Shown here: positions 37,002 through 46,204 of the stretch, one piece after another
Layout of the letters: each line of letters begins with the position of its first letter
Position numbering within the stretch: the first letter of the stretch is position 1
Source: Rhizobiales bacterium SYSU XM002
Lineage (GTDB): Bacteria; Pseudomonadota; Alphaproteobacteria; Rhizobiales; Beijerinckiaceae
DNA length: 64,000 nt
Reading direction: 5' to 3'
Assembly: GCA_009846685.1 (NCBI GenBank)
Contig: VWVY01000002.1
Span: forward strand, 186,001-250,000
Translations under genes and position numbers: made by a program
Notes under the pieces: generated by a model
Seen by the model: the letters and a program-made list of their open reading frames with translations, nothing else
Database searches by the model: none
What the model was told of the DNA's origin: nothing

Positions 37002-38306
37002 ATGAAGATCGTGATGGTTGGCGCCGGCTATGTCGGGCTGGTCTCCGGTGCCTGTTTCGCCGATTTCGGCCATTCCGTTGTGTGCGTCGACAAGGACCCC
37101 GGCCGCGTCGCCATGCTGCGCGAGGGGCGGATTCCGATTTTCGAGCCGGGCCTCGCCGATCTCGTCGCCAAGAATGTCCGCGACGGGCGACTCTCGTTCA
37201 CCGATGCGCTCGGTCCGTCGATCGCAGGCGCGGATGCGATCTTCATCGCCGTGGGCACACCCTCGCGCCGCGGCGACGGCCACGCCGATCTAACCTATGT
37301 CTTCGATGCCGCGCGCGAGATCGCGGCGGCGCTCGACGGCCCCTGCGTCATCGTCACGAAATCGACCGTCCCGGTCGGCACCGGCGATGAGATCGAACGC
37401 ATTATCCACGAGGCGCGCCCGGATGCGGATATCTCGGTGGCCTCCAACCCCGAATTCCTGCGCGAAGGTGCGGCGATCAGCGATTTCAAGCGCCCCGACC
37501 GCATCGTTGTCGGTGTCGAGGACGAGCGCGGCCGGGCGGTGATGAGCGAGGTCTATCGCCCGCTCTATCTCAACCAGGCGCCGCTCCTGTTCACCGGGCG
37601 CCGCACCTCCGAACTCATCAAATACGCCGCGAACGCATTCCTTGCGACCAAGATCACCTTTATCAACGAGATGGCGGATCTCTGCGAGGCGGTGGGCGCC
37701 AATGTGCAAGAAGTCGCGCGCGGCATCGGTCTCGATAACCGCATCGGCTCGAAGTTCCTGCACGCCGGGCCCGGCTACGGCGGTTCCTGCTTCCCGAAGG
37801 ACACGCTCGCGCTGATCCGCACCGCGAGCGATCATGACGTGCCGGTCAGCATCGTTGAATCTGTGGTCAACGCGAACGACAAGCGCAAGCGTGCGATGGC
37901 GCGACGGATCATCGCAGCCTGCGGCGGCGACGTGCGCGGCAAGACGATCGCGCTCCTCGGGCTTACCTTCAAGCCCAACACCGACGACATGCGCGACGCA
38001 CCCTCGATCGCCATCGTCCGCGCGCTTCAGGATGCCGGCGCGCAGGTCCGCGCCTATGACCCCGAGGGCGTCGAGCAGGCGAAACTCGTGCTGGAAAACG
38101 TCGAATACGCGCCGGGCGTCTACGAGTGCGCGGCCGGGGCCGATGCGCTCTGCATCGTCACCGAATGGGATATGTTCCGCTCACTCGATTTCGCGCGGAT
38201 CAAGGCGACACTCCGGGCCCCGGTGCTGGTGGATCTGCGCAACATCTACCGGCCCGAGGAATTGCGCGCGCTCGGCTTTTCCTATGTCAGCGTCGGTCGC
38301 CCGTAA
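37002..38306 (+). CDS. ugd: UDP-glucose 6-dehydrogenase
   Basis: Ugd oxidises UDP-glucose to UDP-glucuronate with two NAD+. The 434-residue protein has the N-terminal Rossmann motif MVGAGYVGLVSGACF, AVGTPS, STVPVGTGDEI, SNPEFLREG, the catalytic-cysteine region GPGYGGSCFPKDT, and the C-terminal LGLTFKPNTDDMRDAPS. ATG 37002 starts the conserved protein; the open frame upstream to 36906 is not conserved. It may serve the polysaccharide locus 5 kb away, since GalU supplies its substrate. Confidence 0.95.
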   Translation: MKIVMVGAGYVGLVSGACFADFGHSVVCVDKDPGRVAMLREGRIPIFEPGLADLVAKNVRDGRLSFTDALGPSIAGADAIFIAVGTPSRRGDGHADLTYVFDAAREIAAALDGPCVIVTKSTVPVGTGDEIERIIHEARPDADISVASNPEFLREGAAISDFKRPDRIVVGVEDERGRAVMSEVYRPLYLNQAPLLFTGRRTSELIKYAANAFLATKITFINEMADLCEAVGANVQEVARGIGLDNRIGSKFLHAGPGYGGSCFPKDTLALIRTASDHDVPVSIVESVVNANDKRKRAMARRIIAACGGDVRGKTIALLGLTFKPNTDDMRDAPSIAIVRALQDAGAQVRAYDPEGVEQAKLVLENVEYAPGVYECAAGADALCIVTEWDMFRSLDFARIKATLRAPVLVDLRNIYRPEELRALGFSYVSVGRP

Positions 38307-38325
38307 GCGTCAGAGGGATTTCAGC

Positions 38326-39333
38326 ATGTCCGATCCGATTCTGGTCGAGATCACGCGTGGCGGTATCGTCGAGAGCTTCCATCACGGCGCTGTGGCGGTT
38401 GTGGATGCCGACGGCGGTTCCGTGCTCGCGCTCGGCGACATCGACCGGCCTATCTTTCCGCGCTCGGCCGTCAAGGGCTTCCAGGCCCTGCCGCTGATCG
38501 AGAGCGGTGCGGCAGACCGCTTCCATCTGACGGATGCCGAGATCGCGCTCGCCTGTGCTTCCCATTCGGGAGAGCCGCGTCATGTCGGCGCTGCAGCGTC
38601 GATGCTCGGCAAGGCCGGTCTCGATCTTCATTGCCTCGAATGCGGCGCGCATTGGCCGATGGGCGACAAGGCAGCGCGCGCGCTTGCAGGCGAAGGCAAG
38701 AGCCCACTGCCGCTTCACAACAACTGCTCGGGCAAGCACGCGGGCTTCATCTGCGTTGCGGTGCAGGAGAAGATCGACCCGAATGGATATATCCAGCCGG
38801 ACCACCCGCTGATGCGCGAGATCAGCGCCGCACTTGGCGCGATGACTGCTTTCGATCTTTCGAAAACCGCGCGCGGTGTCGATGGTTGCTCGATCCCGAC
38901 CTACGCGATCCCGCTGCGCAATATCGCACATGGTTTTGCGAAATTCGCGACCGGGCAGGGGCTTGCTCCGGAACGGGCCAAAGCGGCGACCCGCCTGCGC
39001 AAGGCGGTGGCGGCCGAGCCCTTCATGGTCGCAGGGACGGACAGGTTCGATACTGTGGTGATGGAAGCGCTGAGGGAGCGCGCGTTCATCAAGACCGGCG
39101 CCGAAGGCGTCTATTGCGCGGCCTTGCCGGAAGCTGGCCTCGGCATCGCGCTCAAGATCGAGGACGGCGCGGGGCGGGCTGCGGAAACCGTGATGGCAGC
39201 CTTGCTGCGCCGTTTCCTGAAGCTCGATGGCGACGCAGCAGCGGTGATTGCTGCCCGCACCGATCATGCCATGAAGAACTGGAATGGCATCGAGGTGGGC
39301 CGCATGCGCGCGGGGGCGCTTCTCAACGGTTGA
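38326..39333 (+). CDS. L-asparaginase II family protein (Rhizobium type)
   Basis: This hydrolyses L-asparagine to aspartate and ammonia, and belongs to the class unrelated to E. coli AnsA/B. The 335-residue protein has RGGIVESFHHGAVAVVD at the start, ACASHSGEPRHV, and the NNCSGKHAGF motif with the Cys and Lys used by this family. DGCSIPTYAIPL and AGTDRFDT follow. There is no signal peptide, so it is cytoplasmic. ATG 38326 follows AGAGGGATTT and lies 19 bp after ugd. Its end overlaps the convergent pyroglutamyl peptidase gene by 11 bp. Confidence 0.85.
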   Translation: MSDPILVEITRGGIVESFHHGAVAVVDADGGSVLALGDIDRPIFPRSAVKGFQALPLIESGAADRFHLTDAEIALACASHSGEPRHVGAAASMLGKAGLDLHCLECGAHWPMGDKAARALAGEGKSPLPLHNNCSGKHAGFICVAVQEKIDPNGYIQPDHPLMREISAALGAMTAFDLSKTARGVDGCSIPTYAIPLRNIAHGFAKFATGQGLAPERAKAATRLRKAVAAEPFMVAGTDRFDTVVMEALRERAFIKTGAEGVYCAALPEAGLGIALKIEDGAGRAAETVMAALLRRFLKLDGDAAAVIAARTDHAMKNWNGIEVGRMRAGALLNG

Positions 39334-39949
39334 TCCGCGCCCGGCGGATCATCGCATCGACCAGTGCCACGAGCGCATGCTCCATCGCGGCAAGGGTCGG
39401 GCGGGGGTCGCGTTTGAGTATCCCGGCGCGCGCGGGCATAGGAATATGCACGAAAACGATTTCGGTGCTGGACGGCATCGCGCCAAGCATCTGCCAATAG
39501 GCCGCATTGCAGACGTAGCGCCCGGTATCGCGCGAGAGCCGTGCGGGAACCTGTCGCGCCCGCAGCGTCGAAACCAGGAACGCACCGGGATGCCGCCCGA
39601 GACGGGTAACGGCAGGGCTGTGCTCAAGCTGGAACGTTGCGGGCCGGTTGCCGGCGGCGTCGCGATGATGGATCGACACCCGGTTCTTCGCCCGCAACTC
39701 GACGCGCAGCCATTTCGTCCGCGCCGCGACACCGAGCATTACAACGAAAGCGGGTCGCTGCCCGGCCTCGGCATGTTCCGCGATCATGCGCGAGACAACC
39801 GAATAGCCGGTCGGAAAGAGAACGCCGTTGATGTTCCAGCCGAGGCGATGCCAGCGCGGCGTGCTGGCCAATCGGCGCATCAGAACACCGCTGGGGTTGC
39901 GGGGAACGCCGGGAAAAGGGCCGAAGCCGGTGATTAGCGCGCACGGCAT
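39323..39949 (-). CDS. Pyroglutamyl-peptidase I-like protein (peptidase C15)
   Basis: A 208-residue cytoplasmic protein of the C15 fold, which removes N-terminal pyroglutamate. TGFGPFPGVPRNPSG opens it. The catalytic cysteine lies in SRDTGRYVCNAAYW and the catalytic histidine in VFVHIPMP. The Glu of the triad is less clear around KWLRVELRAKNR, so activity on pGlu is not certain. Its neighbour is a convergent asparaginase, and the two could share amino-acid salvage (inference). Confidence 0.78.
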   Translation of the reverse strand: MPCALITGFGPFPGVPRNPSGVLMRRLASTPRWHRLGWNINGVLFPTGYSVVSRMIAEHAEAGQRPAFVVMLGVAARTKWLRVELRAKNRVSIHHRDAAGNRPATFQLEHSPAVTRLGRHPGAFLVSTLRARQVPARLSRDTGRYVCNAAYWQMLGAMPSSTEIVFVHIPMPARAGILKRDPRPTLAAMEHALVALVDAMIRRARINR

Positions 39950-40078
39950 GAGGTTTTTCTATTTCCTTGATTTGGCCGGAATTCGCGGGCATTCCCGCCG
40001 AAGCATTCAGCAGGGACACTGGCAGGTTCGACGGCTTCGGTAAATCCGAGGCCGGAGAGACAGGGGTTTGACGGATCG

Positions 40079-41074
40079 ATGACGGGGCTGGCTGAGAATC
40101 CGGGTTTCTCGCGGCGGGCAATGATTGCACTGGCGCTGGGCATGCCGCTCGGCGGTTGCATCGGTTCCACGCGCACATTCAATGCGCGCGCTGCAGCCGA
40201 AGATCTCGCGGCTGACCCGACACTGCATATCATCACGACACGCAAACTGGTGAAGGGTGGCCAGAAATCGCCGTTCTTCGATTCAAGCCGCGGCGCGCTG
40301 AAATATGCCCGCGCGCGGCTCGAAGCGCCGGATGGCTCGATCTTCGGGCAGGTTAATGCCATTGTGTCGGGCGAGTTCGCGGTGAAGACCGTCGAACTGG
40401 TCGAGGGCGTGCCGGCAACGACCTTCGCCGAAGCCCTGCGCGGGCGCGACTCCCTCCTGTTCGTTCACGGCTACAACCAGACCTTCGAGGCCGCGAGCCG
40501 CGATGCAGCGCTGCTCTCGAACGGCATCGGCTTCAAGGGCAACACAGCGCTGTTCAGTTGGCCGTCGCGCGCGGGCCTCCTCGACTACGGCTATGACCGC
40601 GAGTCGGCGATGCTCGCACGTGATCCGCTGGCGGATAGCCTGGCGAGTGTCGTTCAGGATCCTTTCGGCGCACGTCTCCATCTGGTCGCCCACTCGATGG
40701 GCACGCTCGTCACGCTCGAAGCCTTGCGGATTTTCCGGGATCGTCACGGCGATGGCGGTCTTGATCGCATCGGTGCGATCGTGCTCGCCGCGCCGGACGT
40801 CGATGCCGACCTGTTTCGTGCGGCGATTGGCCATCTCGGCCCTTGGCGAAACCGGATGACGATCATCACCGCAACGAATGACCGCGCACTCGATATCTCG
40901 CGCCGCATTGCCGGCGGCGAGCGGGCCGGTGCGCTCGGGCGCGAGGCTTTCGAGGGGCTGGGGATCCGCGTGCTCGATGCGACGGAATTTTCGTCCGGCC
41001 TGATCCGACACGACGCCTTCGTCGCCAACGCTGATGTCCGCGCGGCGATCAAGCGCATCATCGACCGCACCTGA
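40079..41074 (+). CDS. DUF900 alpha/beta-hydrolase lipoprotein
   Basis: A 331-residue protein with a Tat-like RR before a hydrophobic stretch and a lipobox-like LGGC (Cys about 27). It is probably a lipoprotein facing the periplasm. The hydrolase core has LLFVHGYNQTFEAA, LFSWPSRAG (both typical of DUF900), the nucleophile elbow AHSMGT, and a later Asp and His (HDAFVAN). The substrate is unknown; an esterase is the reasonable guess. The gene stands alone and ends at a strong terminator. Confidence 0.8.
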   Translation: MTGLAENPGFSRRAMIALALGMPLGGCIGSTRTFNARAAAEDLAADPTLHIITTRKLVKGGQKSPFFDSSRGALKYARARLEAPDGSIFGQVNAIVSGEFAVKTVELVEGVPATTFAEALRGRDSLLFVHGYNQTFEAASRDAALLSNGIGFKGNTALFSWPSRAGLLDYGYDRESAMLARDPLADSLASVVQDPFGARLHLVAHSMGTLVTLEALRIFRDRHGDGGLDRIGAIVLAAPDVDADLFRAAIGHLGPWRNRMTIITATNDRALDISRRIAGGERAGALGREAFEGLGIRVLDATEFSSGLIRHDAFVANADVRAAIKRIIDRT

Positions 41075-41076
41075 CA

Positions 41077-41104
41077 AAAAAGCCGCCCGAAAGGCGGCTT
41101 TTCA
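41077..41104 (+). terminator. Intrinsic terminator after the DUF900 gene
   Basis: AAAGCCGCC and GGCGGCTTT form the stem around CGAAA, with a short T-run after it and an A-run before it. It may therefore act in both directions, between this gene and the convergent gene at 41129. Confidence 0.85.
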
Positions 41105-41128
41105 CATTCAGCAGATCTTGGTTCGATC

Positions 41129-41521
41129 TTAGACGAACTGGCTGAGGCCCGGAATCGCGCCGACAATGGCACCCATCGTGTCCTCGCCGACCTTCTCCTG
41201 CGCGTAGGCGAAGACTTCCTTCGACAGCGACTGGATCTGGCCCATGCCGATCCCCTCGCTCATCAGCTGCTGGCCGAGCGCCATCACGCCGCCGCCTGCG
41301 CCCATCATGTTCATGAGGCCGCCCATCAGGCCGCCGCCACCCTCGCCCGCGCCATGCGCTGCTGCCAGCTCGGCCGCGCCCGGCAGGTTCTGGAACATGG
41401 TCGAGACCTCGCCTTCCGGAGCGTTCTTCTGCAGGAAGCCGAGGATCAACCCGACAGCCTTTTCCGCGATCGCCGGATCGAGCCCGACATTCTGAACAAC
41501 CCGGTTGATGAGCTCTTCCAT
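41129..41521 (-). CDS. DUF2267-like small protein
   Basis: A 130-residue soluble protein. Residues 1-30 (MEELINRVVQNVGLDPAIAE) form a helical bundle start seen in DUF2267-like proteins. The middle is Gly/Met-rich (GAGEGGGGLMGGLMNMMG), and a C-terminal helix ends in IVGAIPGLSQFV. Function is unknown. ATG 41521 is preceded by GGAGG at a good distance. A TTG at 41533 that extends the frame would put that ribosome site inside the gene, so it is rejected. It diverges from the HerA-like ATPase across a perfect palindrome. Confidence 0.65.
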   Translation of the reverse strand: MEELINRVVQNVGLDPAIAEKAVGLILGFLQKNAPEGEVSTMFQNLPGAAELAAAHGAGEGGGGLMGGLMNMMGAGGGVMALGQQLMSEGIGMGQIQSLSKEVFAYAQEKVGEDTMGAIVGAIPGLSQFV

Positions 41522-41588
41522 CTGATCCTCCAAAGCGCGCCGCGTCCCTGCGCGCGCGTTTTCCGGTTACGCGAAGCCTGTGGCGGTT

Positions 41589-41628
41589 GCAAGACAATAA
41601 AGTTCATATGCGAACTTTATTGTCTTGC
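41589..41628. repeat. Perfect 17-bp inverted repeat between divergent genes
   Basis: GCAAGACAATAAAGTTC (41589-41605) and its exact reverse complement (41612-41628) flank six bases, ATATGC. The element lies in the 185-bp gap between the starts of the DUF2267-like gene and the HerA-like ATPase gene. It is AT-rich inside GC-rich DNA. There is no T-tract, so an operator is more likely than a terminator. Confidence 0.85.
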
Positions 41629-41706
41629 CGGCCTTCCTCCGCTGCCGGCATTCCAAGCGCCGCAAAAACCCGCTATAGGCGACTCTAACGGCCTACGGAG
41701 GGACTT

Positions 41707-43233
41707 ATGGCGGGTGAAGACGGCACGATTCTGATCGGCAAGAGCGAGACGAAGTTCGAGCGGCTGGTGCTGAAGCTGGCGAACCGGCACGGACTCGTCA
41801 CCGGTGCAACCGGCACCGGCAAGACCGTGACGCTCCAGAAGCTTGCCGAAGGTTTTTCGGCCGTCGGCGTCCCGGTCTTCACCGCGGATATCAAAGGCGA
41901 CCTCTCCGGTGTTTCCGCGATGGGCAATTCGCTGCCGCCTTTCGTCAATCGCGCCAAGGAAATCGGCGTTGAATACAGCGCCGACCAGTTTCCGGTCGTG
42001 TTCTGGGATCTTTTCGGCGAACAGGGGCATCCGGTCCGCGCCACGGTCGCGGAGATGGGGCCGCTGCTGCTTGCGCGCCTGCTCGAACTCAACGACGTGC
42101 AGGAAGGTGTGCTGAACATCCTCTTCCGATACGCCGACGAGCATGGCCTTCTGCTGCTCGATCTCAAGGATCTGCGCGCGATGCTCTCGGAACTGGGTTC
42201 CAACAAGGAGCTTCAAGGCCAGTTACAGGCGGCCTACGGCAATGTCTCTTCGGCGTCGGTCGGTGCGATCCAGCGCCAGCTTCTTGTGCTGGAGAACCAG
42301 GGCGGGGCGAAATTCTTTGGCGAGCCGGCGCTCGACATCAAGGATTTCATGCGCGTCGAGGACGGTCGCGGCTGCATCAACGTGCTGGCCGCGGACAAGC
42401 TGATGCAGTCGCCGCGCCTTTACGCAACCTTCCTGCTCTGGCTCCTCTCGGAATTGTTCGAGATCATGCCGGAGGTGGGCGATCCGGAGAAGCCCAAGCT
42501 GGTTTTCTTCTTCGACGAGGCGCATCTCCTGTTCGAAAACGCGCCGCCGGCGCTGCTGGAAAGCATCGAGCAGGTGGTGCGGTTGATCCGCTCGAAAGGC
42601 GTGGGCGTCTACTTCGTCACGCAGAACCCGCTCGACGTGCCGGACAAGGTCGGCGCCCAGCTCGGCAACCGCGTGCAGCACGCGCTGCGTGCTTTCACGC
42701 CGCGCGAGCAGAAGGCCGTGAAGGCGGCCGCGGAAACCTTCCGCCCCAACCCGAAGTTCTCCACCGCGCAGGTAATCACCAACCTCGGCGTCGGCGAGGC
42801 GCTGGTCTCGGTGCTCGAAGGCAAGGGCGCGCCCTCGATCGTCGAGCGGACGCTGATCGCGCCGCCCGGTGGTCGCGTCGGTCCGATCACGCCGGAAGAG
42901 CGCAAGGCGCTGATGCGCGAAAGCCCGTTCCGCAGCAAATATACCGAGACGGTTGACCGCGAGAGCGCGTTCGAAATGTTGGCGAAGCGTGCCGAGGAGG
43001 CTGCAAAGGCGGCGGAAGAGGCCGCCAAGGCCGAATCCGGCGGCGTCGGCGGCTGGCTCGGCGGCATTCTCGGCGGTGGCGGTTCGTCGACCGGCAAGGG
43101 CCGGCAGCCGCAGTCCATGGCAGAGAAGATCGCGACCTCGGCTGCGCGCTCCGTGGCTTCGTCCGTCGGTCGTCAGATCGGCACGGCGATCGTCCGCGGC
43201 GTGCTGGGTAGCCTGTTGGGCGGGCGGCGCTAG
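41707..43233 (+). CDS. HerA-like ATPase (DUF853, YjgR family)
   Basis: A 508-residue ATPase of the HerA/FtsK superfamily. Walker A is [10 protein letters not shown] (about residue 36), and Walker B is [11 protein letters not shown]. The DUF853 landmarks [23 protein letters not shown] and [11 protein letters not shown] are present. The C-terminus has an Ala/Glu helix, then a Gly-rich patch, and ends in [21 protein letters not shown]. No partner nuclease (NurA) or defence gene lies beside it. The biological role of this family is unsettled, so DNA pumping is inference. The start ATG 41707 follows GGAGGGACTT. Confidence 0.88.
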   Translation: MAGEDGTILIGKSETKFERLVLKLANRHGLVTGATGTGKTVTLQKLAEGFSAVGVPVFTADIKGDLSGVSAMGNSLPPFVNRAKEIGVEYSADQFPVVFWDLFGEQGHPVRATVAEMGPLLLARLLELNDVQEGVLNILFRYADEHGLLLLDLKDLRAMLSELGSNKELQGQLQAAYGNVSSASVGAIQRQLLVLENQGGAKFFGEPALDIKDFMRVEDGRGCINVLAADKLMQSPRLYATFLLWLLSELFEIMPEVGDPEKPKLVFFFDEAHLLFENAPPALLESIEQVVRLIRSKGVGVYFVTQNPLDVPDKVGAQLGNRVQHALRAFTPREQKAVKAAAETFRPNPKFSTAQVITNLGVGEALVSVLEGKGAPSIVERTLIAPPGGRVGPITPEERKALMRESPFRSKYTETVDRESAFEMLAKRAEEAAKAAEEAAKAESGGVGGWLGGILGGGGSSTGKGRQPQSMAEKIATSAARSVASSVGRQIGTAIVRGVLGSLLGGRR

Positions 43234-43242
43234 GCTCGTCGC

Positions 43243-43674
43243 TCAATATACGGTCATATCGATCTCATAGCGGCGGGCGCCACCGTCGCTGAAAACGATC
43301 AGGAAGGAGAATGTCTCCTTCCCTTTGAAGCCTTCGTTCGCGCGGTAATAGACGGTAAGCCCTTCGGTTTTCCGGGTCGCGCAGGCCTTGTAATCGGCGC
43401 TGTCACCGAAATCGGTAAAATCGGTCCGCCAGATCGCTTCGAGTTTCCCGTTCTTCGGCGGCTCGGGGATTGCCATCCGGATTTCGCCCATCGGTTCGCA
43501 GTCCGGTTTCACATGAGCGGCATGGTGGAGGCGGATTTGCTGTGTCCCGGCGGCAAAACGGGTCCACTTTCGCGTCTGGCCGGCATTCGTTTGCGCGAAT
43601 GCGGCGCTCGCCATGACGCATAGCAGCAGGGACAAAAGAGTTCGGGTGGCTGCCAGCATCGTCATCACCGCCAC
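43243..43674 (-). CDS. Secreted small Ig-like protein A
   Basis: A 143-residue exported protein with a signal peptide ending near ASAAFAQ. The mature part has two cysteines and an Ig/cadherin-like ending (VYYRANEGFKGKETFSFLI...YEIDMTVY) resembling bacterial Ig-like repeats. It is a paralogue of the gene just upstream. Its ATG 43674 overlaps that gene's end by ten bases, so the two are one operon. In-frame ATGs at codons 4 and 6 are possible starts. Function is unknown. It is convergent with the ATPase gene. Confidence 0.7.
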   Translation of the reverse strand: MAVMTMLAATRTLLSLLLCVMASAAFAQTNAGQTRKWTRFAAGTQQIRLHHAAHVKPDCEPMGEIRMAIPEPPKNGKLEAIWRTDFTDFGDSADYKACATRKTEGLTVYYRANEGFKGKETFSFLIVFSDGGARRYEIDMTVY

Positions 43675-44102
43675 ACCGTCGCCTCGACCTCGAAATGGCT
43701 CGCGGTGCCGTCGTAATAGATGATAGCAAACCTGAACCTGTCAGTTCCTTTGAAATCCTCGCGTGCCTTGTAGATCGCGAAGTTTGCAGGTGCCTTGCGC
43801 GAATTGCAGGCGTGGCGCGGGTTGTCGCGCGCGTAGTTCGGAAAGGCATCGAGCTTTTTCTCGTAAAGCGTGCCGCCGGTGGGCGGAACGATGACAACGA
43901 TCCGGTTCGGCTCCAGCAATCCGCATTCGCGATCCATCGCATAGGCACGCCGGACCTGGATTTCCTGCCCGCCGACCGCTGTGATCTTGACCAGTTCGAC
44001 TTTTTCTTTGGTCGGTGACGGTGTGCGCTTTCCCTTCGCCCAGACCGGGGCTACGAAAAGCGCTGTCATCAGGATCGCCGACAACGTGAGCTTGGTCCTC
44101 AT
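43665..44102 (-). CDS. Secreted small Ig-like protein B
   Basis: A 145-residue exported protein with a signal peptide (MRTKLTLSAILMTALFVAPVWA). The mature domain shares with its neighbour the order Cys, PP-x-G-x-L, DNPRHACNSRKAP, Y-A-EDFKG-DRFRF and a C-terminal beta strand (FEVEATVW). Two cysteines are conserved in both and may pair in the periplasm. ATG 44102 starts it. A longer open frame to 44534 runs over the divergent LysE gene and is not used. Function is unknown. Confidence 0.7.
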   Translation of the reverse strand: MRTKLTLSAILMTALFVAPVWAKGKRTPSPTKEKVELVKITAVGGQEIQVRRAYAMDRECGLLEPNRIVVIVPPTGGTLYEKKLDAFPNYARDNPRHACNSRKAPANFAIYKAREDFKGTDRFRFAIIYYDGTASHFEVEATVWR

Positions 44103-44169
44103 GCCTTCGCACTCCTTCCCGCAGGGGGAGATTGCACAGGGATGTTTGCGGCTGCAAGAGTTCAGAACC

Positions 44170-44787
44170 GTGTTTTTTTCTCCCTTCCTCTCCGGGCTCC
44201 TGATCGGCGGCGGGCTGATCGTCGCGATCGGTGCGCAGAACGCATTCGTGCTCCGGCAAGGCATCCGGCGCGAGCATGTCTTCGTGCTGGCGCTGATCTG
44301 CTCACTTTCGGATGCGCTGCTGATCATGCTGGGCGTTGCCGGGCTTGGTGCACTGATTGAGCGCTTCCCGGCGTTGCTGGCCGGAGTGACGCTGTTCGGG
44401 ATCGGATTCCTTATCTGGTATGGCTGGTTGGCGGCGCGTCGGGCAACGCATCCACAGGCGATGCGGATCGCGAATGACGGCCCGGTGCCGCTCGGCGAGG
44501 CCATCACGACCTGCCTCGCGCTCACCTTCCTCAACCCGCATGTCTATCTCGATACGGTGATCCTCGTCGGTTCGCTCGCCGCGCCCTACAGCGGGACGGC
44601 CCGCGTCGCCTACGCGCTCGGCGCGATGGCAGCCTCCTTCGCCTGGTTCTTCTCGTTGGGCTACGGCGCGCGCGTGCTGACGCCGCTTTTTGGCCGACCT
44701 ATAGCCTGGCGGATATTGGATGCATTCATCGCGGTTATCATGTTGGCGATTGCCGGAAAGCTCGGGCTCTGGTTACTTGGCCGGTGA
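44170..44787 (+). CDS. LysE/ArgO-family amino-acid exporter
   Basis: A 205-residue inner-membrane exporter with about six TM segments, of the LysE superfamily that exports basic amino acids. The start GTG 44170 gives FFSPFLSGLLIGGGLIVAIGAQNAFVL split across TM1, the normal beginning of the family; AAGAG is upstream. TCLALTFLNPHVYLD is the conserved middle motif. Frames opening earlier at 43981 or 44101 overlap the divergent secreted-protein gene. Arginine or lysine is the likely substrate, not proven. Confidence 0.85.
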   Translation: MFFSPFLSGLLIGGGLIVAIGAQNAFVLRQGIRREHVFVLALICSLSDALLIMLGVAGLGALIERFPALLAGVTLFGIGFLIWYGWLAARRATHPQAMRIANDGPVPLGEAITTCLALTFLNPHVYLDTVILVGSLAAPYSGTARVAYALGAMAASFAWFFSLGYGARVLTPLFGRPIAWRILDAFIAVIMLAIAGKLGLWLLGR

Positions 44788-44820
44788 CCCGTCCCTCTCC
44801 CCCAAATCGGAAAATTCTCC

Positions 44821-46200
44821 ATGTCGCTCGACAAGACTCTCGCTCGTATCGATTCCGATCTCGATCAGGCTATTGCCCGCCTCGCCACCTTCATCCGGTA
44901 TGAATCGGTCGGTGCGGACAGCGCCTACGACAAGCAGACGCACGCCTGCGCCGATTATGTCGTGAAGGACTTGCAATCGATGGGCTTCGAGGCCTCGTCA
45001 CGCCCGACGCCGGGCCAGCCGGTCGTCGTCGGTCATCGCCGCCGCCCCGGCAAGCCGCACGTGCTGTTCTACGGCCATTACGATGTGCAACCGGTCGATC
45101 CCCTCAACCTGTGGGAGGATTCGCCGTTCGTTTCGAAGGTCAAAGAGATCGCGCCGGGCCGTAAGGTGATCACCGGGCGCGGCGCCTGCGACGACAAGGG
45201 GCAGGTGATGACTTTCCTCGAAGCCTGCCGCGCCACCATCGCCGAAACGGGCGACCTGCCGATCTCGCTCTCGGTGATGATCGAGGGCGAGGAGGAAAGC
45301 GGCTCAGTCAATCTCCCGGCCTTCCTTGAAGCCAATGCGGCCGAGCTCAAGGCGGATATCTGCCTCGTCTGCGACACCGGCATGTGGGACCGCGAGACGC
45401 CGATGATCACATCCAGCCTGCGTGGCATGCTCTACGAGGAAATCATCGTCCGCGCCGCCGACCGGGACCTCCATTCCGGCATGTTCGGCGGTACAGCGCA
45501 GAACCCGATCCATATCCTCGGGCGCGTCGTGGCCTCGCTCCACAACGCCGAAGGACGCATCATGGTGCCCAACTTCTATGACGGCGTGCACGAGACCGGT
45601 GCCAACCGCCTTGCCGCCTGGGAGGCACTTGGGCTGACGGAGGAGGAGTTCCTCGGCCAGATTGGCCTTAAATATGCCGCCGGCGAGAAGGACCGCACGC
45701 TGATCGAGAAGATGCAGTCGCGCCCGACCTGCGACGTCAACGGTATCTGGGGTGGCTATACGGGCGAGGGGACCAAGACGGTTATTGCGGGTGAAGCGCG
45801 CGCCAAGGTCTCGTTCCGTCTCGTCGGTGATCAGGACCCCAAGGCGATCCAGAAGAATTTCCGTGAATATGTCGCAAGCCAGATCCCGCCGGACTGTTCG
45901 GTCGATTTCATCGGCTACAAGGGCAGCCGCGCCGTTCAGGTGCGGGAGGACAGCGCGGATCTCAAGAAGGCCGTCGCCGCGCTCAAGGCCGAATGGGGCA
46001 AGGAGCCCGTGGTGCTCGGCACCGGCGGTTCGATCCCCATCGTCGGCGATTTCAAGCGTGTCCTCGGCCTCGATGCGCTGCTGATCGGGTTCGGCCTTGA
46101 CGACGATCGCATCCACTCGCCGAACGAGAAATACGATCTCTCATCGTTCCACAAGGGCCAGCGTAGCTGGGCGCGGATCATCGCAGCGCTGGGGAAGTAA
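44821..46200 (+). CDS. M20-family dipeptidase (metallopeptidase)
   Basis: A 459-residue cytoplasmic peptidase of the M20 (CNDP/PepV-like) family. Metal ligands lie in FYGHYDVQPVD, GRGACDDKGQVM, MIEGEEESGS (catalytic Glu and ligand), CDTGMWD and a late HSPNEKYD. The dimerisation lid is the usual insert around 200-320, with DLHSGMFGG. It probably cleaves dipeptides or acylated amino acids. It lies 33 bp after the LysE gene on the same strand, so they may be co-transcribed, linking peptide breakdown to amino-acid export (inference). Confidence 0.88.
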   Translation: MSLDKTLARIDSDLDQAIARLATFIRYESVGADSAYDKQTHACADYVVKDLQSMGFEASSRPTPGQPVVVGHRRRPGKPHVLFYGHYDVQPVDPLNLWEDSPFVSKVKEIAPGRKVITGRGACDDKGQVMTFLEACRATIAETGDLPISLSVMIEGEEESGSVNLPAFLEANAAELKADICLVCDTGMWDRETPMITSSLRGMLYEEIIVRAADRDLHSGMFGGTAQNPIHILGRVVASLHNAEGRIMVPNFYDGVHETGANRLAAWEALGLTEEEFLGQIGLKYAAGEKDRTLIEKMQSRPTCDVNGIWGGYTGEGTKTVIAGEARAKVSFRLVGDQDPKAIQKNFREYVASQIPPDCSVDFIGYKGSRAVQVREDSADLKKAVAALKAEWGKEPVVLGTGGSIPIVGDFKRVLGLDALLIGFGLDDDRIHSPNEKYDLSSFHKGQRSWARIIAALGK

Positions 46201-46204
46201 GCGT

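Noticed and set aside
37834-39333. Asparaginase extended upstream to 499 residues
   Set aside because: The extra part is out-of-frame ugd sequence. The conserved protein begins at ATG 38326.
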